Notes: generated by a model from the letters alone, not told the origin. Counted from the first letter of the stretch, positions 9,701 to 18,579 are shown. The stretch is DNA of 64,000 bases from Amycolatopsis tolypomycina (GCF_900105945.1 NZ_FNSO01000004.1:3906001-3970000), one strand, 5' to 3'. Translations and numbers: made by a program.

Positions 9701-11121
9701 TTCGTCCAGTGTGCGAACGGGTCGTCGTCCACGAGCCATTCGGTGGCCGCCGCGGCCGCGGCGTGCACCGCGCGGAGCTTGGCCGCGGACTGGGCCTCGT
9801 CCTCCCACTTCGCGGTCCGATAAGCCGCGAAGTGCACCTGCGCGAGGTAGTCCCGCCAGGCGACCACCTCGCGCGGGTAGGCGCGAGTCGCACTCGACCG
9901 GATCTTCGCCAGGATCCGGAAGGCGGTCTCCGACTTCCCCTGAAGCAGTTTCGCCAGATGGTCGTCCGTCCCGGGCTGCGGCAGCCGGACGGCCAAGGCG
10001 AGCAGCCGCTGCACTCGGACGAGTTCGCCGTACGGCAGCTCTGCGAACACGTCCCGGAGCAGGCTGATCTCCAGCCACGCGGCGTCGGCGAAGACCGGCT
10101 GGCCGTCGCCGGTCTTGGCGAAGTCGATCAGCACCGGGCGACCATCCACGCACATGACGTTGCGGGCGTTCAGGTCCCCGTGCACGACCCCGCGCACCCG
10201 GCCGAGCTGCGGATCGGTCAGCACGCGCCGCAGCCCGCGCGCCGGATCGGCCGTGCGCACACCGTCGGCCACCACGGCGTCCGCCGCGCGCTCGAGGGTG
10301 TCGAACGACTCGTCGAAGCGTGCCCGACGCTGCGCGAACCTGCTGCTCACGACCGTGCCCGCGATCGGGCCGTCACCCGGCGGGCGCAGGACGACACGGA
10401 CGACGGAGTGAGCCGGATCGGCCAGCCGGATCGGCGCGCCGGGCACGAAGCCCTCCTCCCCGAGGGAAGCCTGCAGGACGTCTTCCGGGTACGACAGCTC
10501 CGCGGCCACTACGCCCGGTTCTACCACGAGGTCCGGCCCGAGCGTGGGATTGAGGTCGCGCAGGCTGCGCTCGGCTCGCACCACCTGCCGGTTGTGGAAC
10601 GGCGTCGCCATCGCGTCGAACAACGCGACGATCAGCCCCCGGGCGAGTTCCAGCTCGGTTTCCCGACCACCGAACGCCTCCCGGACGACGTCTTCGAGGG
10701 TCACCGCGGGCACTTCCGCTCGACCGGCGTAGTCCTCGACGTGCGCATAGACGACGCACTCGGTTTCGGCTCCCGGTTCCTCAACCCCCTCACGCGCCCC
10801 GTCCGTCACCTCTTGAATGGGCGCGCACACCGCCGAGGGGTAATCATCGAGAAAACACCGGAAATTCTCGAACTCCGCCGCTATCTCGGCGGGCGGCCCG
10901 ATTTTCATCACCCGCTGACGGCGTTCGGAACCTGCTCGCAGCACCACGTCCAGCACCAGGGCACCACTGCGCCCGCCGGCGATGACCCGCCGGATCCCGA
11001 CCGATTCGACCGGGCCGTGCCACCCTTGCCGGGACACGGTGATCCGCAAGACCGCGTCATGCACCCTCCCCAGGATCTCCCTGGGGATGTCGTCGGGAAC
11101 GATTTCCGGGACCGAGGACAT
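6772..11121 (-). CDS. Kinase-like (APH fold) plus STAND-type P-loop NTPase plus helical-repeat protein
   Basis: 1449 aa. Residues 1-~400 have an aminoglycoside-phosphotransferase/kinase-like fold: VMKIG lysine near 63, a Brenner-type catalytic loop HGDLNARNVM near 315 and LIDFAKTG near 331. A P-loop NTPase follows (GGAGSGKT near 565, Walker B LLVDGVDD near 625), then ~600 residues of alpha-helical HEAT/TPR-like repeats. This matches the 'ternary complex associated' kinase-like domain fused to STAND NTPases described in actinobacterial NTP-dependent conflict systems. The ATG at 11121 follows AGGAGG; upstream in-frame sequence is not protein-like. Divergent from the small protein/TPR-CHAT pair, 77 bases away. 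Likely the sensor-switch that gates an effector. Confidence 0.85.
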   Translation of the reverse strand: MSSVPEIVPDDIPREILGRVHDAVLRITVSRQGWHGPVESVGIRRVIAGGRSGALVLDVVLRAGSERRQRVMKIGPPAEIAAEFENFRCFLDDYPSAVCAPIQEVTDGAREGVEEPGAETECVVYAHVEDYAGRAEVPAVTLEDVVREAFGGRETELELARGLIVALFDAMATPFHNRQVVRAERSLRDLNPTLGPDLVVEPGVVAAELSYPEDVLQASLGEEGFVPGAPIRLADPAHSVVRVVLRPPGDGPIAGTVVSSRFAQRRARFDESFDTLERAADAVVADGVRTADPARGLRRVLTDPQLGRVRGVVHGDLNARNVMCVDGRPVLIDFAKTGDGQPVFADAAWLEISLLRDVFAELPYGELVRVQRLLALAVRLPQPGTDDHLAKLLQGKSETAFRILAKIRSSATRAYPREVVAWRDYLAQVHFAAYRTAKWEDEAQSAAKLRAVHAAAAAATEWLVDDDPFAHWTKPGEVLECLAGFADPSDAEAVDVVARLVAAVDRVGRPPLELNLHELSDRYVARHFVAEARELVIELSREHDDFLATVPEDRTKPLVLVGGAGSGKTRILRELAYRAAMDIVRPAGAAGRKMPRLLDAGRLLADGTEGVGLPREALVLGAVRLLVDGVDDVPFADRGRLFRYVAALHERFPRVAVVVASRNRDQAERAGLPTRQIDPWNPHCALRFIAGGRTRAPIPETDFPDLHRELDALGGATPGMLAMYVDVVRRRRRTIPLAEVYHEYFVARLGDIDPTGLAEAAEVSVDSGGPTPPPVPLEEFLARGILRREGGKVLFNHGIERDFFAAMALTLASEEQVCERARRFAWRPVTLLAARLPEVPDGVVATVVRTVATADPGFAARLVRLRPSLPCCSEFIAAQSAILGDPQQGQFAALTAVEALKVVGTPEALRQLRRRLTEESMPPSLLRPALSALIPQPSEPRDVTVPPGWLRDLLAELLDVGRPPEVQREVMRVTTAWSVRGLELLLAQLITAADHGVAQTADEKLSALKVVLPGALRTERPRLVAARLAEIERLLPTLWRDEEIRAAQAERVEQLRRLDDPAHWLPRLYSYGIRHEVAVRLKGELDDPVDLGALRRLADLDVGDANALAYRIIAEHPRLRDDLVLAADAGSPNSVLLIAAAAVKSAATVEHAAGLVAKLAEEDSGERIEGLAALAHAVAQADPARGFRISRNAARRLRERAVPARLHWPWTTMLAYTRPDPAELDVLLAEGVADAVAELAVLCTALDGASGDPVPLGEAARRFLLADRSDEPVVRALALCAAGLAEGLPQIAELISANDPGATASTIASGRYGRLELAPLAEVLPAYGQLALRSGEADTALRLLRGLDCTGQHPSVAEGKAIALGYLGDWIPVVEAAAGDGGRLDTAARRTLRKWVPGPATPASLCEPGAIASWLKARLTDAALPPGPRSLTRELLLEMEARHGALLPD

Positions 11122-11198
11122 CGACACCTCCTGCGTGATGTGCCACGTTACACACCGAAACACACCGAAGAACCGCACCCCAGGTGATCGGAGAACGA

Positions 11199-11579
11199 AT
11201 GCCCGGCGACGACAACGGCAAGCTGTGGGCCGATATCTGCATCCGCCTACCACAGATCCGCGACGAAGCAACCGTGATACAGGAACGCGATCGGTTCGAG
11301 GATCTGCTGGCGGACACCCGCGCGGGTTTGGACACGCTCGACGGCTGGAGCGCGCTGACCGGGAAGATCGACCGGCTGCTGCGCAACGGCAGAACGCAGG
11401 TCACCCGCGAAGGCGAGACGGCCGGGAAGACGCCGCCGTGGCTTCGCGGGCAGTTCCGCGTTGCGCACCGGTGCCCGCTGAGTCACTGCGATCGCACGGT
11501 CGTGGCCGCGCCTGGTGGTGCACCGTGTTGTGCGCTCCTCGGTGTCGCCATGGAGCCCGGCGAGCCCGACAACGCGTGA
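11199..11579 (+). CDS. Small helical protein with C-terminal Cys motif, partner of CHAT protease
   Basis: 126 aa from the ATG at 11199 (GGAG five bases upstream; GTG 11184 is a poorer choice). Residues ~1-75 are predicted helical and charged; the C-terminus has CPLSHC, then APGGAPCCALLGVAMEPGEP, a recurring tail in small proteins beside CHAT genes of actinobacteria, probably a zinc or redox Cys site. I think it is of the CATRA-associated small-protein type, but that is recall of a family pattern, not a search result. It sits directly before the TPR-CHAT gene, on the same strand, and opposite the NTPase gene. It may recruit or inhibit the protease. Confidence 0.7.
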   Translation: MPGDDNGKLWADICIRLPQIRDEATVIQERDRFEDLLADTRAGLDTLDGWSALTGKIDRLLRNGRTQVTREGETAGKTPPWLRGQFRVAHRCPLSHCDRTVVAAPGGAPCCALLGVAMEPGEPDNA

Positions 11580-11680
11580 CCCGATGGTCCGTTCGAGTGG
11601 GTCCAGGCGGAGTCCCGTTGCGTCGCGGCGAGACCGAGCGACTCGCAGACCCGAACGCCTCCATCGAACCGAGGAGCCCC

Positions 11681-14600
11681 GTGCCGGACAGCAACCCTCC
11701 CCTCGATCCGATCGAGAACCTGATCCAGGCCTATCGCGCCACGGGCCGAACCGGGTACCTCCTCCGGGCGTGCGACGACCTGCGGGCGTTGCTCGACGTG
11801 ACACCACGCTCCTGGTTCCGCAACCACCTGCACAGCCAGTTCAGCCGCGTGCTGCGGGATCTGGCCGAGGCGACGTCCGACCGCGCCCCGCTCGAGGAGG
11901 CGATCGCCCAGGGCCGGGCGGCCACCGGCGACGACGCTGACGATGATCCGTGGCGCTACGTCTACCTGAACAACCTCGCTCAGGCACTCGGAGACCGGTT
12001 CGACCGGACTTCGGAGCTCGCCCACCTCGACGAAAGCGAGCAGACGTACCGGGAAGCCCTGAAGGCGGCGCCCGAGGCCGACGTGCACGGGCTCGCCACG
12101 ATCCGGAGCGGTCTCGCGACGGTGCTGACCCACCGCTTCGACCGTACCGGCGCCCCGGAAGACCTCGCCGCGGCCATCGACCTCTGCCGTCCGACCGCGG
12201 CGATGGGCGAGCCCCGGAGCGCGCATGAACTCGCCTCCCTCCTCGGTGCCTGGTTCGACCTCAGCGGCGATCACGCGGTGCTCGGTGAAGCGATCTCCGC
12301 CGCCGGACACGCGGTGCACGTGACCGCCGAACCCGGTTTGAGGGTCATGGCCCTCACGACTCTCGGCGAGCTGCACAGCAAGTTGGCGATCGCCTTCGAG
12401 CGGCCGGACGCACTGGCCCAGGCCGCGGCGGAGCTCACCGAAGCGGTTCGGCTCACCGCGCGCGACAACGTCCGCTACCCGGGCCGGCTCACCGCACTCA
12501 CGAACACCCGGCACGAGCAGTTCCGGCGCAACGGCGAGCGAGCGCTGCTGGAAGAGGTGACCGCCCGGTTCACTGAGATCCTCGCCTTGACGCCCGCCGG
12601 TGACGTCAACCTCCCCGGACGGCAAGCCAACCTCGCGCTCGCCCTGATCGACCAGTTCCGGTACTTCGGGGTCACGTCCGCGCTGGACACGGCGTCCGGC
12701 TACCTCCACGAAGCTCTCCGTTCCCTAGCGCCGCACGATCCGTTCCGGCCGATGCTCTTGTCCATCCTGGGGTCGGTCTACCTCGAAACGGCGAACGGAC
12801 TGGCCGGGCCCGACGAACGCGAGTGCCTCGACATGGCGATCGCGACACTGCGCGAAGCGCTCTCCGTGGCGCCGGAGCGGTTGCCGAGCCGAGGGCTGTT
12901 CGTCAACAATCTCGCCACCGCCTTGAGAAAGCACCCGGACCGGGCCGTGCAAGCCGAGGCCGAAACGTGTTGCCGTGCCTGGCTGGCCACGGCCGGGCCG
13001 GCTGCCGTCGGTCACCAGCTGGTGCGTTTCACACTGGTCGCTGCCCTCGTCGACCGACTCGAGACCGAGTCCGAACCCGCGATCTTCGACGAGGCCGAGC
13101 AGCTGGCCCGCGCCCTGACAATCGAAGGGCAAAGGGATCACCGGGTCCCGGTCGGGAGCCGGCTCGCCCTGGTGCACCTGCTGAAGATGCGCGCCGAACG
13201 CTTGGACGCGCCCGCGGCCCGCGCCGAGGCAGTTGCCGTCCTGCAATCTGTGCTGGACTCGCCCATGGCCCCGGAGGACCGGGTCCGGGCTCACGCCTCC
13301 CTCGGCGAGCTCCTCACCGGCCACGACCGGCCCGGCGCCTGCCGCGCCTACACCACGGCCGTCGAGCTCCTGGTCAGGATGGTGCCCCGCACGTGGCGGC
13401 AGGCCGACCGCGAACACGGGTTGAGCCGGTTCTTCGCCCTCGCTTCGGACGCGGCCGCCGCCGCACTCGACGCCGGTGAGCCGCACCTCGCGGTCGAGCT
13501 CCTCGAGCGGGGCCGCGGCATCCTGCTCGGCTCGGCCGCCACGGACCCGGCCAACCTCGATCACCTGGCGGCCACACACCCGGAGCTCGCCCGGCGATTT
13601 GTCGAAGTCGGCCTCCGGATCGGGGCCCTCCGGACGAGCGCGGACACACCGGCCACGCACGCCGAGTTGTTGCTGCGCCGGGGACTGGAGGCCGAAGAGG
13701 CGGAGATCCTCGCCGCAATCCGGACGGAGCCGGGGTTCGAGCGGTTCCTCGGCGGTCCTTCGTGCGCCGAACTCCTGGCCCGGCTGCCCGGTCCGGCGGT
13801 CATCGTGAACGCGAGCAAGCTCCGCTCCGACGCGCTCGTGCTGGCCGACGGTCAGCTCACCGTCGTGCCGCTGCCCCGGCTGCGCCACGAGCACCTGGTC
13901 GACCAGGCGGCCCGGTTCCTCCAGCACCGCGACCGGTTCGTCCTGGGCCCGGAACTGGCCGCGGTCGACCGGGCCACGGTCGACCTCCGCGTCCGCTCTC
14001 TGCACAACGTCCTCAGCTGGCTGTGGGAGAGCGTCGCCGCGCCGGTGCTGGCCGCCCTCGGGCCGCGGCGGCGGGTGTGGTGGTGCCTGACCGGACTGGT
14101 GACGCTGTTCCCGGTCCACGCCGCCGGCCGGTACCGGAAGACCACCGGCGACGAGCTACCGGAGACGGTCCTGGACCACGTGATTCCGTCGTACGTGCCG
14201 ACATTGCGGACTCTGCTGGCTCCCGAAGCCCCGTCGGGGAACCAGCGCGTGCTGGCCGTGGGAGTCGGCAAGACCCCGGGGCAGGCCTCCCTGGGAGCGG
14301 CGACCGACGAAGCGCGGGCCGCGGCCGCCGTCATCCGGGACAGCACCCTGCTCCTCGACGCGGACGCGACACGGTCCCGTCTGCTTGCGGAGCTCCCGCA
14401 CCACACCTGGTTCCACTTCGCAGGACACGGCCGGCAGAACGCCTACAGCTTGGACAGCGCCCACTTGCTCACCCACGACCAAGCCCGCACCGGCGGGGTC
14501 ACCTTCGCCGACCTCCGGGCGACCCGCCCGGCCCGGGCGCACCTGGCTTACCTCAGCGCCTGCGAGTCGTCGTCGGGACGGCTCACCCTGCCCGACGAGG

Positions 14601-14866
14601 CGGTGCACCTCGCGGGTGCGATGCTGGCCGCGGGATTCGACCGGGTCGTGGCCGCGAACTGGCGGGTGGACGACCGCGTCGCCAAGAACGTCGCGGAACG
14701 CTTCTACCGGTTCATCGCGGTTCCGGCACCCTCCGCGGCCCGGGCCGCGGAGGCGCTGCACGCGACGGTGCAGCTCACGCGCGAGGAACTGGCACGTGAG
14801 CTGACCGGCGCCGATCGTGACCTCGCTGTCCTGGTGTGGGGCGCCTTCGTGCACTTCGGTCGTTAG
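11681..14866 (+). CDS. TPR-CHAT caspase-like protease
   Basis: 1061 aa from the GTG at 11681 (GAGGAG four bases upstream). A GTG at 11576 overlapping the previous stop is an alternative, but its extra sequence is not protein-like. Residues ~1-650 are tetratricopeptide-like repeats with recurring FDRTG..EDL..A...... units; the last ~330 residues are a CHAT domain with His in FHFAGHG near residue 915 and Cys in LSACESSSG near 960, followed by LVWGAFVHFG, typical of the domain end. This large TPR-CHAT layout is common in actinobacterial conflict modules. TPRs probably bind the activator or substrate; proteolysis would be the output. Confidence 0.9.
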   Translation: MPDSNPPLDPIENLIQAYRATGRTGYLLRACDDLRALLDVTPRSWFRNHLHSQFSRVLRDLAEATSDRAPLEEAIAQGRAATGDDADDDPWRYVYLNNLAQALGDRFDRTSELAHLDESEQTYREALKAAPEADVHGLATIRSGLATVLTHRFDRTGAPEDLAAAIDLCRPTAAMGEPRSAHELASLLGAWFDLSGDHAVLGEAISAAGHAVHVTAEPGLRVMALTTLGELHSKLAIAFERPDALAQAAAELTEAVRLTARDNVRYPGRLTALTNTRHEQFRRNGERALLEEVTARFTEILALTPAGDVNLPGRQANLALALIDQFRYFGVTSALDTASGYLHEALRSLAPHDPFRPMLLSILGSVYLETANGLAGPDERECLDMAIATLREALSVAPERLPSRGLFVNNLATALRKHPDRAVQAEAETCCRAWLATAGPAAVGHQLVRFTLVAALVDRLETESEPAIFDEAEQLARALTIEGQRDHRVPVGSRLALVHLLKMRAERLDAPAARAEAVAVLQSVLDSPMAPEDRVRAHASLGELLTGHDRPGACRAYTTAVELLVRMVPRTWRQADREHGLSRFFALASDAAAAALDAGEPHLAVELLERGRGILLGSAATDPANLDHLAATHPELARRFVEVGLRIGALRTSADTPATHAELLLRRGLEAEEAEILAAIRTEPGFERFLGGPSCAELLARLPGPAVIVNASKLRSDALVLADGQLTVVPLPRLRHEHLVDQAARFLQHRDRFVLGPELAAVDRATVDLRVRSLHNVLSWLWESVAAPVLAALGPRRRVWWCLTGLVTLFPVHAAGRYRKTTGDELPETVLDHVIPSYVPTLRTLLAPEAPSGNQRVLAVGVGKTPGQASLGAATDEARAAAAVIRDSTLLLDADATRSRLLAELPHHTWFHFAGHGRQNAYSLDSAHLLTHDQARTGGVTFADLRATRPARAHLAYLSACESSSGRLTLPDEAVHLAGAMLAAGFDRVVAANWRVDDRVAKNVAERFYRFIAVPAPSAARAAEALHATVQLTREELARELTGADRDLAVLVWGAFVHFGR

Positions 14867-14888
14867 CTCCGCCCGCCGGTGAACCCGT

Positions 14889-17000
14889 TCAGACCTTCGG
14901 CGCCGAGGTGTCCGAGGTGTCCCCGGCCTTCACCCGCTCCAGCAGCAGCTGCGCCACATCGCGGACGTCGACGTTCTCCGCCTTCTGCTCGCTCTGGCGC
15001 TGGACCAGGCCGTCGGTCAGCATCACGCGGCAGAACGGGCAGCCCGTCACGATCGTTTCCGCGTCCGTGGCGATCGCTTCGTCGACGCGTTCCAGGTTGA
15101 TGCGCTTGCCGATCTGCTCCTCCATCCACATGCGGGCGCCGCCCGCGCCGCAGCACAGGGCCCGGTCGGCGTGGCGGGGCATCTCCGTCAAGGCCGCGCC
15201 CGTCGCGCCGACCAGCTCGCGCGGCGGGGTGTAGACCTTGTTGTGGCGGCCCAGGTAGCAGGGGTCGTGGTAGGTGACCTTCGGGCCGTCCTCGACCGGC
15301 TTGACGGGGGTCAGCTGCCCGCCGCGGACCAGGCGGTTGAGCAGCTGGGTGTGGTGGACGACCTCGTAGTGCCCGTCCAGGTCCGGGTACTCGCGGCTCA
15401 GCGTGTTGAGGCAGTGCGGGCAGGTCGTGACGATCTTGCGCAGCCGCGGCTCGCGGCCCTCGAACACGGCGTTCAACGTCTCGGCCGTCTGCTGCGCCAT
15501 CATCTGGAAGAGGAACTCGTTGCCCGCGCGGCGGGCCGGGTCGCCGGTGCAGGATTCCTCCTTGCCCAGCACCACGTACTTCACCCCGGCGATGTGCAGC
15601 AGCTCGGCCGTGGCGCGGACGGTCTTGCGGGCCTGGTCGTCGAACGCGCCCGCGCAGCCGACCCAGTAGACGTACTCGACGTCCTCGGCCAGCTCACCGT
15701 CGAACACCGGGACGTCGAAGCCGAGGTCCTTGGTCCAGGCGAGGCGCTCGGAGTTGTTCTGGCCCCACGGGTTGCCCTTGGTCTCCAGGTTCTTGAACAG
15801 CCCGCCCAGCTCGGTCGGGAACGCCGACTCGATCATCACCTGGTAGCGGCGCATGTCGACGATGTGGTCGACGTGCTCGATGTCCACCGGGCACTGCTCG
15901 ACGCACGCGCCGCAGGTGGTGCACGACCAGAGGACGTCCGGGTCGATGACGCCGCCGTCGTCCTCCGGGCCGACCAGCGGGCGCGCGCCCTCGTGCTCGG
16001 TGCCCGCGAGGATGTAGGGCGCCTCCTCGAACAGGTTGTCGCGCAGGTTCATGATGACGAGCTTGGGCGACAGCGGCTTGCCGGTGTTCCACGCCGGGCA
16101 CTGCGACTGGCAGCGGCCGCACTCGGTGCACGTGGCGAAGTCCAGCATGCCCTTCCACGTGAAGTCGCCGATCTTGCCGCGGCCGAACGTGTCGTCCTCG
16201 CCCGGGTCCTCGAAGTCGATCGGCTTGCCGCCGGACTCCATCGGCAGCAGCGGGCCGAGCGCGTCCGGCAGCCGCTTCGCCGAGACGTTGATCGGCGCCA
16301 CGAAGATGTGCAGGTGCTTGGAGTAGAGCACGATGCTGAGGAACACCAGCATGACGCCGATGTGCAGCAGCAGGCCGATCGTCTCCAGCACCTCGGTCGC
16401 CGAGTGCCCGAGCGGCTCCAGGAGGTTCCCGACGCCGAGGGAGACATACGCGCCGGAGTCGTAGGGGAAGTTGCCGGACGCCGAAGACGCGCCGCGGAAG
16501 AAGAACATCGTCCAGACGACGTTGAAGATCATGACCAGGATCAGCCACGCGCCGCCGGTGTGCGAGCCGTAGAACCGGGACGCGCGGTCCTTGCGCTCGG
16601 GGGCGTTGCGCAGGCGGATGATCGTGAACACGCCGAGCGAGACGGCCACCGCGACCGCGATGAAGTCCTGCAGGAACCCGAGCACCGCCCAGTGGCCGAT
16701 CCACGGGATGGCGAACTTCTCGTCGAACAGCGCGCCGTACGCCTCGAGGTACACGGAGGCGAGGATCACGAAGCCCCAGAACGTGAAGAAGTGCGCCAGG
16801 CCCGGCACCGACCACTTCAGCAGCTTGCGCTGGCCGAACACCTCGCGCACCTGCGCGAAGACCCGCGCACCGAGCTCGTCGGAGCGCTTGGTGTCGGGCT
16901 GGCCGGCCTTGATCAGCCGGTACAGGAAGGCCACGCGCTTGCCGGCGACGGCGAGGCCGACGACGGTCATGAGCAGGCCGAGGATGAGACGAACGAGCAC
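14889..17000 (-). CDS. etfD: EtfD-type membrane Fe-S oxidoreductase (heterodisulfide-reductase-related)
   Basis: 703 aa, matching the layout of Mycobacterium tuberculosis Rv0338c/EtfD, which takes electrons from EtfBA during fatty-acid beta-oxidation and passes them to the quinone pool. The N-terminal ~240 residues hold five or six membrane helices (nitrate reductase gamma-like). Two [4Fe-4S] ferredoxin motifs follow (CTECGRCQSQCP near residue 297, CTTCGACVEQCP near 365). The C-terminal half holds cysteine-rich CCG-type segments, with ALCCGAGG near 618 the clearest. The start is the GTG at 17000. Convergent with the TPR-CHAT gene at a 22-base gap, so it marks the end of the conflict island and return to core genome. 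Confidence 0.93.
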   Translation of the reverse strand: MLVRLILGLLMTVVGLAVAGKRVAFLYRLIKAGQPDTKRSDELGARVFAQVREVFGQRKLLKWSVPGLAHFFTFWGFVILASVYLEAYGALFDEKFAIPWIGHWAVLGFLQDFIAVAVAVSLGVFTIIRLRNAPERKDRASRFYGSHTGGAWLILVMIFNVVWTMFFFRGASSASGNFPYDSGAYVSLGVGNLLEPLGHSATEVLETIGLLLHIGVMLVFLSIVLYSKHLHIFVAPINVSAKRLPDALGPLLPMESGGKPIDFEDPGEDDTFGRGKIGDFTWKGMLDFATCTECGRCQSQCPAWNTGKPLSPKLVIMNLRDNLFEEAPYILAGTEHEGARPLVGPEDDGGVIDPDVLWSCTTCGACVEQCPVDIEHVDHIVDMRRYQVMIESAFPTELGGLFKNLETKGNPWGQNNSERLAWTKDLGFDVPVFDGELAEDVEYVYWVGCAGAFDDQARKTVRATAELLHIAGVKYVVLGKEESCTGDPARRAGNEFLFQMMAQQTAETLNAVFEGREPRLRKIVTTCPHCLNTLSREYPDLDGHYEVVHHTQLLNRLVRGGQLTPVKPVEDGPKVTYHDPCYLGRHNKVYTPPRELVGATGAALTEMPRHADRALCCGAGGARMWMEEQIGKRINLERVDEAIATDAETIVTGCPFCRVMLTDGLVQRQSEQKAENVDVRDVAQLLLERVKAGDTSDTSAPKV

Positions 17001-17031
17001 GAGTCCTCCGCGTCGTGATGGAAGGACCGGC

Positions 17032-17448
17032 TCAGTGCGAGCCGGTGTAGTACCGGCACGCCTTGCACGCGTACCGCATCTTCGCGATCCGCCAGTGTTT
17101 CCGGTACAGATCGAGGTCGGGCGACCGCCGGACGCCGAGGCGCTGGTAGCGCCCGGGCCGCCGGCCGGTTTCGTACTGCTCGGTCGCCCGGCCGAGGTGG
17201 GCGCGCCGCAGCACGCACCCCCGCGTCCGGCAGCGGCCGAGTGCCGTGCGGCAGAACCGGTGCAGCAGCACGAGTTCGCCGGTCACTTCTTCGACCACGC
17301 CGTAGCCAGGGTGGTCGCCCGGCCCGGCGAGCCGCACCGGCAGCCCGCAGTACGCGCATTTGAGCGTGCAGGGAAGGCAGCCGGTGAGGTGCCGGAGCCG
17401 CAGTTCGCGCCGGTCTTCGGAGCTCTGTCCCCGGACGCGCGACGCCAT
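17032..17448 (-). CDS. Cys-rich hypothetical protein
   Basis: 138 aa from the ATG at 17448, chosen because AGGAGG stands four bases upstream; GTG 17463 would place that motif inside the gene. Cysteines come in pairs (CLPCTLKCAYC, then FCRTALGRCRTRGC, then CKACRYYTGSH at the end), which suggests three or four structural zinc sites. Basic residues are abundant, so nucleic-acid binding is possible. It lies 31 bases before the etfD start on the same strand and could be co-transcribed. No family is recognised. Confidence 0.65.
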   Translation of the reverse strand: MASRVRGQSSEDRRELRLRHLTGCLPCTLKCAYCGLPVRLAGPGDHPGYGVVEEVTGELVLLHRFCRTALGRCRTRGCVLRRAHLGRATEQYETGRRPGRYQRLGVRRSPDLDLYRKHWRIAKMRYACKACRYYTGSH

Positions 17449-17640
17449 GAGGCCTCCTGCCACGACTGCGACACGACTGTGATCGGCACCACTGTCTGCT
17501 ACTGGAGGGTAATGAGGAGATCACTTCACGCGACAGGACCGAACGGCCTAGTTTCTTTACGCCGTCAGGCGCAATTTCCGAAGCAAGGATGACCTTACTG
17601 TCCGTTCACCGGACGCTCGAAACCGCGAATCGTACGTTCG

Positions 17641-18485
17641 GTCAACCGGCCCGCCCGGCTCGCCGCGCTCCGGCCGCCCGGGACGGACGCGGTGCTGCTC
17701 GGCAGGCCCCGCAACGAAAAGGCGTTCGCGGTGATCCCGGTCGGCTACCCCGCCGACAACTGCGTCGTGCCAGACCTGCGGCGCAAGCCCCTCGACGAAG
17801 TCCTCGTGCGGATCTGCGCGAGCCGGCTCAGCAGCCGGGCAGGCCACCCGGCAGTTCCGGAAACGCCGGGCCCGACAACAGGTCCGCGCCCCTGTCCTGC
17901 CACCACGCGGCCTCGTCGGCCCTCCACAAGCACTACTACGTCGACGAGTCGGTCGGCATGCTGCTCACGGCGTTGCAGGTGGCCGGCCTCGCCGCGCTGA
18001 CGCACACGCCGTCGCCGATGCGGTTCCCCGGCAGGCCCCGCAACGAAAAGGCGTTCGCGGTGATCCCGGTCGGCTACCCCGCCGACAACTGCGTCGTGCC
18101 AGACCTGCGGCGCAAGCCCCTCGACGAAGTCCTCGTGCGGATCTGCGCGAGCCGGCTCAGCAGCCGGGCAGGCCACCCGGCAGTTCCGGAAACGCCGGGC
18201 CCGACAACAGGTCCGCGCCCCTGTCCTGCCACCACGCGGCCTCGTCGGCCCTCCACAAGCACTACTACGTCGACGAGTCGGTCGGCATGCTGCTCACGGC
18301 GTTGCAGGTGGCCGGCCTCGCCGCGCTGACGCACACGCCGTCGCCGATGCGGTTCCCCGGCAGGCCCCGCAACGAAAAGGCGTTCGCGGTGATCCCGGTC
18401 GGCTACCCCGCCGACAACTGCGTCGTGCCAGACCTGCGGCGCAAGCCCCTCGACGAAGTCCTCGTGCGGATCTGCGCGAGCCGGC
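17641..18485 (+). pseudogene. Nitroreductase family C-terminal remnant, repeated three times
   Basis: Three overlapping pieces encode the same nitroreductase C-terminus (HYYVDESVGMLLTALQVAG, LTHTPSPMRF, GRPRNEKAFAVIPVGYPAD, RKPLDEVLV), typical of FMN-dependent NAD(P)H nitroreductases of ~200 aa. Copies 2 and 3 have both segments; copy 1 has only the last, after unrelated sequence (VNRPARLAALRPPGTDAVLL). The N-terminal FMN-binding half is absent. Because the repeat is 329 bp, not a multiple of three, the copies lie in three different frames and none ends in a natural stop. It is a relic produced by the tandem duplication described separately. Confidence 0.7.
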
Positions 18486-18579
18486 TCAGCAGCCGGGCAG
18501 GCCACCCGGCAGTTCCGGAAACGCCGGGCCCGACAACAGGTCCGCGCCCCTGTCCTGCCACCACGCGGCCTCGTCGGCC
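17700..18579. repeat. 329-bp tandem repeat, 2.67 identical copies
   Basis: Copy 1 is 17700-18028, copy 2 18029-18357, copy 3 18358-18579. The copies appear identical base for base. The unit joins two things: the 3' end of the diguanylate cyclase gene (antisense, up to its TGA at 18486-18488 in copy 3) and the C-terminal coding part of a nitroreductase that should converge on it. The junction inside the unit is GTCGGCC|CTCCACAAG; in copy 3 GTCGGCC runs on into the real cyclase gene. Identity of all copies implies a very recent event or an assembly fault. Confidence 0.93.

Noticed and set aside
8731..11187. Long plus-strand open frame opposite the kinase-NTPase gene
   Set aside because: Antisense shadow; the minus-strand product has kinase and P-loop motifs, while this frame has none.
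17745..18505. Repeated 143-codon minus-strand frames in the tandem repeat
   Set aside because: They are identical frames created by the 329-bp duplication; the C-terminal part is only the end of the cyclase gene.
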